From positions 1-64,000 of IMG/VR virus record IMGVR_UViG_3300044970_000539: a DNA stretch of 64,000 nt; one strand, given 5' to 3'. The translations under genes were made by a program, and so were the position numbers. Below are positions 1 through 8,200 of this stretch, in pieces. Below the pieces are notes generated by a model. That model saw only the letters and a list, made by a program, of their open reading frames with translations, did no database searches and was not told where the DNA came from. Within the stretch, counting starts at the first letter, position 1. Every line of letters starts with the position of its first letter. Source of the stretch: a virus.

Positions 1-1
1 A

Positions 2-187
2 GATGGTTTCGTCGACTTGACATTCCCATCAAACCGTGTATGGGGATTCCAGCGTGATATTACTGTAAACCGTGAATACAAGCCAAAGAAGGATACAATT
101 GAATACACAGTATTCGTCCGCTTTGGTGTTCAATGGGAAGAACTAGATGCAGTTGCCTACGGCGATGCAGATAACGTTTCTGAGTAA
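2..187 (+). CDS. Probable major capsid protein, C-terminal fragment
   Basis: An open frame runs from the window edge to TAA at 185-187 and gives about 61 residues. It includes a segment reading VNREYKPKKDTIEYTVFVR and ends AYGDADNVSE. The N-terminus lies outside the window. Basic, beta-strand-like ends of this type, just before a rho-independent terminator and head-tail connector genes, fit the C-terminus of an HK97-fold major capsid protein. The identification rests on position and general resemblance, not on a full domain. Confidence 0.6.
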   Translation, partial: DGFVDLTFPSNRVWGFQRDITVNREYKPKKDTIEYTVFVRFGVQWEELDAVAYGDADNVSE

Positions 188-206
188 TACTCATAAATAA
201 TTGAAT

Positions 207-240
207 GAGGAGGGCGGTGTAACAACTGCCCTCCTTCTTC
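207..240 (+). terminator. Rho-independent terminator after the capsid gene
   Basis: GGAGGGC at 209-215 pairs with GCCCTCC at 228-234 around a 12-nt loop, followed by a TTCTTC tract. It lies 20 nt after the stop of the capsid fragment and just before a new promoter, so it would separate capsid from connector transcription. Confidence 0.75.
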
Positions 241-246
241 ACATTC

Positions 247-255
247 TGGTATAAT
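247..255 (+). promoter_or_regulatory. Extended -10 promoter
   Basis: TGGTATAAT is a perfect extended -10 (TGn plus TATAAT), placed directly after the terminator. AGGAGG follows at about 260-265 and the start codon is at 275. No convincing -35 was seen. Confidence 0.65.
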
Positions 256-274
256 AACATAGGAGGATATAATT

Positions 275-607
275 ATGACAATTGAAGAATTAGTTGGAAA
301 GACAGTTTTTGAGTTAAAGTCCTATGCCAAAAAGAATAATATTAATTTAGACGGAGCCACAACAAAATTACAGATCTTAGAAACAATAGGAAGTTTTATT
401 CCAGACCCAAATAAAGAAATTATTGAACCAAGCAAAACAAGTGAAAAAGTTGCAATATACTCAAGTAAAAATTTACATTGGTTAAAAGTTGGCCAACTAA
501 AACCAGGCTATAATATTGTAACTAAAGAAGCATCAGAAAAATGGCTAACACGTAAGCAGGTACGCCTTGCGACACCTGAAGAATTAGCGAGTTATTACGG
601 TAAATAA
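275..607 (+). CDS. Small head-region protein with SAP/Rho-N-like N-terminus
   Basis: 110 residues. The first 40 (starting MTIEELVGKTVFELKSYAKK) look like a SAP or Rho-N-type helix-extended-helix with the pattern L..K.V.ELK.YAK. The C-terminal half has a short beta-rich segment (LHWLKVGQLKPGYNIVTKE). AGGAGG precedes the ATG. The stop overlaps the next start as TAATG. Its place between capsid and connectors suggests a head or head-tail accessory role, but I do not recognise a named family. Confidence 0.75.
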   Translation: MTIEELVGKTVFELKSYAKKNNINLDGATTKLQILETIGSFIPDPNKEIIEPSKTSEKVAIYSSKNLHWLKVGQLKPGYNIVTKEASEKWLTRKQVRLATPEELASYYGK

Positions 608-1584
608 TGGAAATACTACGTAAGCCACCATACCCATTGTCTGTATCTTATACAGTACCAGAACCAGATACAGAATATATCCTTGTAATTGATGACCTTT
701 TAGAGCAGGTAGAATCAGAGATAGTTCTTGAGTCAGATGAAAACTCTAGAATTACCTATGAACTTACTGGAAACTATGTTCGGTATGACAAGTCATATCC
801 AGTTACTGTTTATGAAAGTGTCACGGTATCGGGAGTTGAAAATACTCGTGGAGACATAGTAGTAGAAGATAATCTAGATATAACAAGACCGTATGTGGAT
901 CCAGCAAGTTTAGGGACAACCCCTACTGAGATAGCGGAATATACAGAGCATGAAAAACTTGCAAGAGCAATTATTGATGCATTTACTGGTGGATTTTATT
1001 ATAATAGAACTTACTTAGAGGTTGTTGGTCAGGGAACTGACTATGTACCGCTTTGGGATAAAACACATAAGATTTTAACTGTACACGAAAATGCAGAATT
1101 AGTTTATGACTCATCGGAAACTCCAAACATCCTTGGAGTATTTAACTATTTAATAACTAAAGATAAGAGCGCAATAACAAAAGATCCTGTTGAACTAACA
1201 GATGCATTAAACCGTGCAGAAAGAAAACCAGCAAGAATTCCTTTAGCATACTCTGACTCAATCTCTATGTTTGATACAGAGGATAGTGGAAACGTTCAAA
1301 CTGTTAGTTCTGGTGTTGGATTTGCAGAAGGAACTGATTATATCTTCTTGCTAGAAACTGGATACAAGGTTGTTCCTTATGATATTCAGGACGCAGCAAA
1401 AATGTTAATTAATGATATTAAGTGTGGAAAACTAGATTATTACAAGAGATACGTCAAGATGTATAGCACTGAACAGTTTAAAATTGAATATGATAAGAGA
1501 CTTATTGACGGAACTGGAAATATCTTAGTAGATAAGATTTTAGATAAATACGTAGACAATCTCCCTAAGCCTTGGGTGTTGTAA
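607..1584 (+). CDS. Putative head-tail connector or neck structural protein
   Basis: 325 residues, translationally coupled by TAATG at both ends. Acidic N-terminal half, no signal peptide and no obvious enzyme motif. It sits in the slot where siphoviruses encode the adaptor (Ad1-type) after the capsid gene, although it is longer than usual adaptors. The function is inferred from synteny only. Confidence 0.6.
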   Translation: MEILRKPPYPLSVSYTVPEPDTEYILVIDDLLEQVESEIVLESDENSRITYELTGNYVRYDKSYPVTVYESVTVSGVENTRGDIVVEDNLDITRPYVDPASLGTTPTEIAEYTEHEKLARAIIDAFTGGFYYNRTYLEVVGQGTDYVPLWDKTHKILTVHENAELVYDSSETPNILGVFNYLITKDKSAITKDPVELTDALNRAERKPARIPLAYSDSISMFDTEDSGNVQTVSSGVGFAEGTDYIFLLETGYKVVPYDIQDAAKMLINDIKCGKLDYYKRYVKMYSTEQFKIEYDKRLIDGTGNILVDKILDKYVDNLPKPWVL

Positions 1585-2030
1585 TGGATCTATGTGAAGA
1601 GACAGACTTCATGTATCCAATGAAGGCAGATGTTTACTATCCAATAGTTGAACAGGGTGCTTATGGAAATGTTAAAAAGACTTGGATCTTCAATAAGACA
1701 GTAGTTTGTAATTTTTCAAAAGATGGCACGGTAGATGAAGAAGTAAAAACAAATGTAAACATAACATTAAAGAAAGTCTTAGTAGGAAGAACAAAGAAGG
1801 ACATTCGTTTTTCTGAAGAAAATGTAGGAGATGCAATAACAAATGTTATTGTTACAAACATTAGAACAAAAAATGATGTCCCCTTATACGTAGAAACCTC
1901 TGGAACAAGGGCTGGAAAGTCAACAATATATGAGATTGAGTCTCAGTCACCAATCATAGGACCATTTGGAGATCCAGAGTATTTTGCATTAGTGGTACGC
2001 CGTTCAGAGAATCAGGCATCAGATATCTAA
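1584..2030 (+). CDS. Putative head-closure (stopper) protein
   Basis: 148 residues from ATG 1584, chosen because it makes the same TAATG overlap as its neighbours; an in-frame TTG at 1572 is the alternative. The sequence is beta-rich (ADVYYPIVEQGAYGNVKK, then alternating hydrophobics), as in small head-closure proteins. Its place between the adaptor-like gene and the gp10-like gene supports this role. No diagnostic motif. Confidence 0.55.
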   Translation: MDLCEETDFMYPMKADVYYPIVEQGAYGNVKKTWIFNKTVVCNFSKDGTVDEEVKTNVNITLKKVLVGRTKKDIRFSEENVGDAITNVIVTNIRTKNDVPLYVETSGTRAGKSTIYEIESQSPIIGPFGDPEYFALVVRRSENQASDI

Positions 2031-2707
2031 TGAGACTAGCAATTAATAGCAAGCAGTTTAGAAAAGATATGGACAATATCATTGAATACTCTTTTGGCTA
2101 CCTAGATGGAGTTCAAATTGGAAAAGTTGAGTTCTTTCATAATCTTGGTTTAAACATTTCAGAAATGTTGCAAAAATATATTGACTCAAATGCAAGGGTA
2201 AATCCACAAGCACTAAACCATATATATGAATGGTATCAAGTGGGAAGTCCAAACGCAAGACTATATGACATAAAACACACAGTAAGCAATAATGGACTAA
2301 CATTTATAACAAACTTTAAACAATCATCATCACTCAAAGATGGATCAAATGTACCTTTCTATGAAAAGGCAAGAATAATGGAAGAGGGAATACCAGTAAC
2401 GATTACACCAAGAAATTCTGATGTGCTTGTATTTGAAGAAGGCGGAGAAACAGTATTTACTAGAAATAGTGTGAATGTAGATAATCCTGGCGGAGACGCA
2501 ACAACAGGAGCATTTGAAAAAGTAATTGATTCCTTCTTTACAAAGTATTTTACACAAGCATTTTTAAGATCAAGCGGTATATCACAATACTTAGAAAACC
2601 CTATATTATATAAAAAGAACCTTACATCAGGAAAGAAATCTGGAAGATCAAAGGGAAGAGATGTAGGATATAGATGGATAGCAAATGCGGGGTTACTAAA
2701 TGGCTAA
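2030..2707 (+). CDS. Putative neck protein, HK97 gp10-like
   Basis: 225 residues, TAATG-coupled to the previous gene. An alpha/beta N-terminus contains helical segments around residues 40-70. A conserved-looking central stretch (VPFYEKARIMEEGIPVTITP) is reminiscent of gp10-type neck or tail-completion proteins. The tail is very basic (KKSGRSKGRD). The next gene starts inside its last codons (ATGGCTAA, 8-nt overlap). Confidence 0.5.
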   Translation: MRLAINSKQFRKDMDNIIEYSFGYLDGVQIGKVEFFHNLGLNISEMLQKYIDSNARVNPQALNHIYEWYQVGSPNARLYDIKHTVSNNGLTFITNFKQSSSLKDGSNVPFYEKARIMEEGIPVTITPRNSDVLVFEEGGETVFTRNSVNVDNPGGDATTGAFEKVIDSFFTKYFTQAFLRSSGISQYLENPILYKKNLTSGKKSGRSKGRDVGYRWIANAGLLNG

Positions 2708-3341
2708 TACAGATTTATTAAATACTCCATTGTTATGGATTAATAAGTACTTACAATCAAAACTAAGTGAGAGCCTAGGATATGTAACCCCGTTTTTTCC
2801 ACCTTCACCATTTAATCTTGACGACCTTACAGAAAAGTGGATGATACTAAATAATGTCAATACACCAGTAAGCAACGGTGTTGCCTGTACATGGGATAGA
2901 CTTATCAAGATGCAGAAGAACAAGTTTCCACACATAAAAAATGAACAGATATTATATTATTTTTATGGACTTGGAGAAGACTCAATCCCAACCATGATTC
3001 AAACACAGGAGGCTGTCTTGAGGCTTCTTGACCGTGGAGATGAGTCTGCTGAAGAGTTAAATGCCTGGTGTGCCAACCGAAAAGTACAGTTAGACGATGG
3101 AACTACCGTAGACAACATGTTCCTATTCCATAGTTTTAAGGTATACCAACTAGAAGAAACCAGAGACATTATTGACTTTGGAACAGCCCGCACCTATGGC
3201 GGTAACAAGATAATCATTGACTTTGAGTACCACCAGGCACCAGGACCGATAACCCCAGGTTTGTCAAATCAAGATCAGATGCTATATTCTGACTGGACTC
3301 CAGAGGCAAGACTCTCTGATGCAAACAAAATAGTTATATAA
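2700..3341 (+). CDS. Putative tail terminator/completion protein
   Basis: 213 residues, overlapping the previous gene by 8 nt. It lies immediately upstream of the tail tube gene, the usual place for a tail terminator. It has mixed alpha/beta content, no membrane segment and no recognised motif. Length is at the upper end for terminators. The gene ends just before an extended -10 promoter that would serve the tube gene. Confidence 0.5.
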   Translation: MANTDLLNTPLLWINKYLQSKLSESLGYVTPFFPPSPFNLDDLTEKWMILNNVNTPVSNGVACTWDRLIKMQKNKFPHIKNEQILYYFYGLGEDSIPTMIQTQEAVLRLLDRGDESAEELNAWCANRKVQLDDGTTVDNMFLFHSFKVYQLEETRDIIDFGTARTYGGNKIIIDFEYHQAPGPITPGLSNQDQMLYSDWTPEARLSDANKIVI

Positions 3342-3346
3342 AACAA

Positions 3347-3355
3347 TGTTATAAT
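3347..3355 (+). promoter_or_regulatory. Extended -10 promoter for the tail tube gene
   Basis: TGTTATAAT follows the upstream stop codon and leaves a leader of about 58 nt with GGAAGAGGTG just before ATG 3420. A dedicated promoter suits a protein needed in hundreds of copies per virion. Confidence 0.6.
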
Positions 3356-3419
3356 TGAGGCTGAGGAAACAAATCACGCCAAAACAACTTAATATCTATT
3401 TTAAGGAAGAGGTGAATAA

Positions 3420-4058
3420 ATGGCATATAGTCGTGGAAGTTCTACCAACATTATCGTTGGAGCAGCAGCGCTTTTCGTTGCAGACACAACCCTAACTCCA
3501 GGCACACTGGAGCCATTTGTAAACGGCGAATCATACAAGGAAACTTTGTCTGATGAGGCTGCTTATACAAACGTAGGTTATACCATGAACGGTCTTGAAA
3601 TGCAGTTCCAACCAGACTTCGGTGAAGTCCAGGTAGACCAGATTCTTGACGTTGCTAAACTTTACAAGCAGGGAATGCAGGTTAACCTTGCAACTGCTTT
3701 TGCTGAGGCTACACTAGAGAACTTGCTTCTCTCATTGGCAGCAAACGAAGATGATCTATCTGGAAATAAGTCAACATCAGCAGGAAGAACATTGAATCTT
3801 TCTGCAGGTGATATTGGTGAGTGCCCAGTAGAACGTGCTATCGTTGCAGTTGGACCAGGAACAGGTGATTGTGCAGATTCTCCATACATTGAGCGAGTCT
3901 ACACAGCATACCGTGCTTTGTCTATTGAAAACGTAACAGTATCAGCAAAGCGTGATGAGGCTTCAATGTTTGAAGTATCATTCCGTTTGCTACCAGAGGA
4001 CGCTTCTGGCTCATACGGTAAGATCGTTGACCGTACTTGGGACTCAAGTTCAATCTAA
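3420..4058 (+). CDS. Major tail (tube) protein
   Basis: 212 residues, beta-rich, starting MAYSRGSSTNIIVGAAALFV. It lies between connector genes and tail chaperones, upstream of the tape measure, the fixed position of the siphoviral tube subunit. It has its own promoter, a good RBS (GAGGTG) and a strong terminator directly downstream. Its codon use (CGT, GAC, AAC, CTT) is richer in GC than its neighbours, as in highly expressed genes. Family assignment is by position and general form. Confidence 0.75.
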   Translation: MAYSRGSSTNIIVGAAALFVADTTLTPGTLEPFVNGESYKETLSDEAAYTNVGYTMNGLEMQFQPDFGEVQVDQILDVAKLYKQGMQVNLATAFAEATLENLLLSLAANEDDLSGNKSTSAGRTLNLSAGDIGECPVERAIVAVGPGTGDCADSPYIERVYTAYRALSIENVTVSAKRDEASMFEVSFRLLPEDASGSYGKIVDRTWDSSSI

Positions 4059-4073
4059 TATAAATTAACAACT

Positions 4074-4110
4074 AGCCCATCTCCTTAATTGGGGGTGGGC
4101 TTTTTGTTTG
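4074..4110 (+). terminator. Rho-independent terminator after the tail tube gene
   Basis: AGCCCATCTCC pairs imperfectly with GGGGGTGGGCT, with loop TTAATT, followed by TTTTTG. It lies 16 nt after the tube gene stop, so most transcripts should end here and the chaperone gene needs its own promoter. Confidence 0.85.
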
Positions 4111-4119
4111 TGGTAAAAT
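4111..4119 (+). promoter_or_regulatory. Extended -10 promoter for a leaderless transcript
   Basis: TGGTAAAAT begins at the end of the terminator. The ATG of the next gene is at 4127, 8 nt after the last base of the -10, so transcription should start on or beside the start codon. No Shine-Dalgarno sequence is present. The -35 position falls inside the terminator, so this would be an extended-10-only promoter. Confidence 0.65.
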
Positions 4120-4126
4120 TGATAAG

Positions 4127-4831
4127 ATGGCAACAAGAATATATAAGTCAGACATTATTACATTAATAGATGGCGAACAAATAGAGATTTATCCCTTAAA
4201 AATTAAATATCTTAGGGAGTTTATGGAGGCATTCCATTTAATTAAAGATGCTAAAAATGATCTTGAATCAATATCCTATTTGTCAGAGTGTGCAAGAATT
4301 GCTATGAAACAATATAAGCCAGAAATTTCTAAAACACTTGAAGATCTTGAAGATAATGTTGACCTTCCAACAATTTATAAGATAATTAATATTGGCGGGG
4401 GTATAAGTGTGAACGGTGAGATAGACGAACCAGTAAAAGAACAAGCACTAAAGAGTGAGTCCTCTGGAAGCGGATGGGATGAGTTAGATTTAGCAAAATT
4501 AGAGTCTGAGATATTTTTGCTGGGTATATGGAAAGATTATCAAGAATTAGAACTAAACATGTCAATGCCAGAGTTAGTTACAACAATTGGATCTATTAGA
4601 GATTTAGATTATCAAGAAAAGAAATTCCTTGCAGCAATTCAAGGGGTAGATTTAGATGGTGCAACAAATCAAGATAAAGGTCAAAAGGAGTGGGAAGACA
4701 TGAAGGCTAGGGTATTTAGTAAAGGTCAAACCAGCGATAGCAATGACGTATTGTCTTTACAGGGTGCTACTGCACAAAAGGTAGGGTTTGGAATAGGCAT
4801 GGGTCTTGATTACGAAGACCTAACAAAATAG
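4127..4831 (+). CDS. Tail assembly chaperone, long form (G-T-like in one frame)
   Basis: 234 residues. Residues 1-105 match the short chaperone downstream (shared pattern LIDG, PLKI..LR.FM..F, AM.QYKPE, DLPT.Y.II). Residues 115-234 form a second domain (WDELDLAKLESEIFLLGIWK, then KEWEDMKARVF) like the T extension usually reached by ribosomal frameshift. Here both domains are fused in a single frame. The protein would bind the tape measure during tail assembly. The start is leaderless. A G-run at 4397-4401 with a +1-frame TAA at 4404 is noted in findings. Confidence 0.75.
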   Translation: MATRIYKSDIITLIDGEQIEIYPLKIKYLREFMEAFHLIKDAKNDLESISYLSECARIAMKQYKPEISKTLEDLEDNVDLPTIYKIINIGGGISVNGEIDEPVKEQALKSESSGSGWDELDLAKLESEIFLLGIWKDYQELELNMSMPELVTTIGSIRDLDYQEKKFLAAIQGVDLDGATNQDKGQKEWEDMKARVFSKGQTSDSNDVLSLQGATAQKVGFGIGMGLDYEDLTK

Positions 4832-4839
4832 CCCTTTTA

Positions 4840-4848
4840 TGCTATAAT
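4840..4848 (+). promoter_or_regulatory. Extended -10 promoter
   Basis: TGCTATAAT lies 9 nt after the long chaperone stop. A leader with GAGAGGAAG precedes ATG 4874. This allows the short chaperone to be made in excess of the long one. Confidence 0.6.
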
Positions 4849-4873
4849 TGAGGTAACTTACTGAGAGGAAGTT

Positions 4874-5203
4874 ATGACTACAACAGTTCATGAAGAAAAA
4901 ATAATTACCCTGATTGATGGAACAAAGATCAAGGTAAGACCTCTCAAGATCTCACTTTTACGTAAATTTATGAAGAAGTTTGAGGGCTTGGGGGCAGTCC
5001 AAAATGATAACGATAAGTCTATGACACTTTTAATTGAGTGCGTGGCAATCGCTATGGAGCAGTATAAGCCAGAGTTGGGGGAAAGCATTGAGAAACTTGA
5101 GGATGTAATTGATCTTCCTACGGTTTATTCAATCATTGAGGCAGCATCTGGAATTAATCTTTCAGATACCGCTTTACTTGCTTTAGCACAAGAAGAACTA
5201 TAA
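4874..5203 (+). CDS. Tail assembly chaperone, short form (G-like)
   Basis: 109 residues, clearly paralogous to the first domain of the preceding gene and lacking the second domain. In most long-tailed phages the short form is the unshifted product of one gene; here it is a separate gene with its own promoter and RBS. It lies 20 nt upstream of the tape measure gene, as expected for a chaperone. Confidence 0.75.
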   Translation: MTTTVHEEKIITLIDGTKIKVRPLKISLLRKFMKKFEGLGAVQNDNDKSMTLLIECVAIAMEQYKPELGESIEKLEDVIDLPTVYSIIEAASGINLSDTALLALAQEEL

Positions 5204-5223
5204 CGGTTTAAGGTTAACGGTTA

Positions 5224-8200
5224 ATGGCTGGAGATACAAATAGCAATATTTTTATAAATATTGATACCTCACAAGCAATGACGCAACTGCGTCTACTTGA
5301 GAAGGAACTCACAGCCCTTAACCGTTCCTTAATTGTTGGAACAAAGGCTGCAGCAGCAGCCCAAGCAAAATACGCACAATCTCTTCTACACAATGTAAAT
5401 GCCACTGGTCAGTGGACAGCATCAATGACAAGAATGAGCACTGCCTCTGAGCAGTTTGCTACAAACCTAGATAGACAAAGATTATCACTTAAAGAATACT
5501 TTAGATATGGTGCAGCATCTACCAAAACTTTTGGAAAGTTTTTTGGTCGTGAATTTGACACCATTGGAAAACTTGTAGACAAGCGTGTAAAGACTTTACA
5601 GCAACAGTATGTTCAATTAGGACGTGATGCTCAAGGCGCAATGAACGCCATGAAGTTTACTCCAAAGTCCCTGAACATGCAAAATTTAACTACCCAGTTA
5701 ATGATGGCAACACAAAAACAACAAATATTAAATAAACTTATTGATGATGGTTCAACAAAACTATTAAACTTTGGTAAGAATACTCAGTGGGCAGGCCGCC
5801 AACTTATGGTTGGTTTTACAATTCCACTTATGCTTTTTGGCGCTCAAGCAATTAAAACATTTAAGGAAATTGAAACACAAACAATTAGATTTAAAAAAGT
5901 TTATGGAGATATCTTTACAGACCAAGGAGCAACAAACGCTGCTTTAAAGAATATTCGTGATCTTGCTGATGAGTATACTAAGTATGGTCTTACAGTTGCT
6001 GACACAATTAAGATGGCTGCAGATGCTGCAGCAGCAGGTTTTTCTGGTAAGGGATTAGAAAACCTTGTAGAGCAAACAAATAAACTTGCAGTACTTGGTG
6101 GAGTTACACAAGAAAAGGCATTAGAAACAACAATTGCATTAAAGAACGCATTCCAGATAGATACTGGAGCAATGGCTGGAACAATTGATTTCCTTAACGC
6201 AGTTGAAAACCAAACTGTTGTAGCACTTGATGATTTAACAGAAGCAATTCCAAAGGTTGCTCCAGTTATTCAGCAACTTGGAGGAGATGTAAAAGATCTT
6301 GCATATTTTATGGCTGCAATGCAAGAAGGTGGAATTTCTGCAGCACAAGGTGCTAACGCCCTTAAGTCTGGCCTTGCATCTTTAATTAATCCAAGTAACG
6401 CTGCATCAAAGGCTGCAGCAGCCGTTGGAATTAATATCAAGGGAATTGTTGAAGCAAATGCTGGTAACTTAAGAAATACTGTAACTGGATTTGCAAAAGC
6501 ATTACAACCATTAACAGATCTAGAAAAAGCAAGAGTAATTGAAAAGGTTTTTGGTAAGTATCAGTTTGCTAGAATCTCTGCACTTTTAAATAACATAGGA
6601 AGAGAAGGAACACAGGCTGCTCGTGTACTTCAATTAACCAATGCATCTGTTGAAGAACTTGCAATCTTAAGTCAACGAGAATTAAAGGTTCAAGCCGATT
6701 CACCAATGAACAAATTAGCATCATCAGTAGAAAAATTTAAAGCATCTATTGCTCCAATTGGAGAATTATTTGCTAAGGTATTTACTCCAGTAATTGAGTT
6801 TATTGCAAGAATGGCAGAAAAATTTAATAACCTTCCAGATGGAATAAAGAAGGCTATTGGAATTATTACTGTTGTAGTTGGAGGCCTAGGACCTATATTC
6901 TTAATGACATTTGGTTTACTTGCAAATGCTGTTGCAAACTCAGTTAAGGGTGTTCAGATTCTTCGTAAAGGATATCAGCAACTTGCAGCGGGATCAACTG
7001 ATGCAGCATTAAAGACACAGTATTTATCACAAGAAGAATTAGAAAACATATCTATTAGCAATGCCCTTTACTCTAAGCATCAACAACTCTCTGCAGCATA
7101 TGCTCTAGAGGCATCTGCTCTAACATCTTTAACAAGTGTATACACCAAGGCCAACGCATCTATGGGAGCCTTTGCAGCAAGTAACCCAGGAATGTTTATG
7201 CCTAGAGGCGGAGTTCTACTTCCTAAGAAATTTGCGGGAGGAACAACATCTGTACCAGGACCAAAGGGAGCAGGAGACGTAGTTCCAGCAATGCTTTCTC
7301 CTGGAGAGTCTGTTATTCCAACAAAGCAAACACAAAAGTATGCAGGGTTTATTAATCAGATTATTCAAGATAAGGTTCCAGGTTTTATAACTGGAACTAC
7401 TGGCGTTGCTGTAACACGGGCTGCTGCAACACGGGCTGCATCAACAAGAGGTGCTGTTAGTTCATCCCTTGCTCCAGTCGTTGATATTTCTTCTGGACTT
7501 AGAGGAATATCATTTGCTACAGAAGGAAATAGAGTTAAAGTTTCTGTTGGAGGTAAATTCTTCTACATTCCTGCAGGTAAAAAAGATTATGTTCAAAGCA
7601 AACTTAAAGAAAATGAAGAATGGCTAAGGTCTAAAGGGCGAACAGATACCACAGAAGAAAATCTTCTTCATGCAATTATAAGAAAAAATCTTGGTGGACA
7701 AAATGTTACTAGTGTAGCCAAGTTAATAGCAGGAAACCTTCCTAAATTTCAAGCAGGAAGAAACCGTCGTGTCCCACAACAAGTTAAGTCTTTAAGAGCA
7801 AAATATCAAAATTCACCAATTTATAAAGAACTTGTTTCCACACATAAACAAGAAATTGAAGAGTTAAAGTTACTTGCAAACACTAAAGATAACCCATATG
7901 GAATAACACAAGCAGACCTTGATGCTGTTAAAAAAGTTCAAGCAGCAAGGGCTGAAAAGTTTGAATATACTCCAGCATTTAGTCATAGATTTACAGATAG
8001 ACAGGTAGATGAGTTACCAGGATTAACTCAATATAAAAGAAATGCCCCAAGCAATGTATTTGAAGAACAAGGATTTTTTAATACATTTTTTCAAAACATT
8101 TCAGGAACATCTCTTGGTGGAATGCACATATCAAAAAGAGCACAAGCAGAGGCTGCTCGTAGATTTATTTTAGATATACCAGCATCTCAAAGAACATCAG

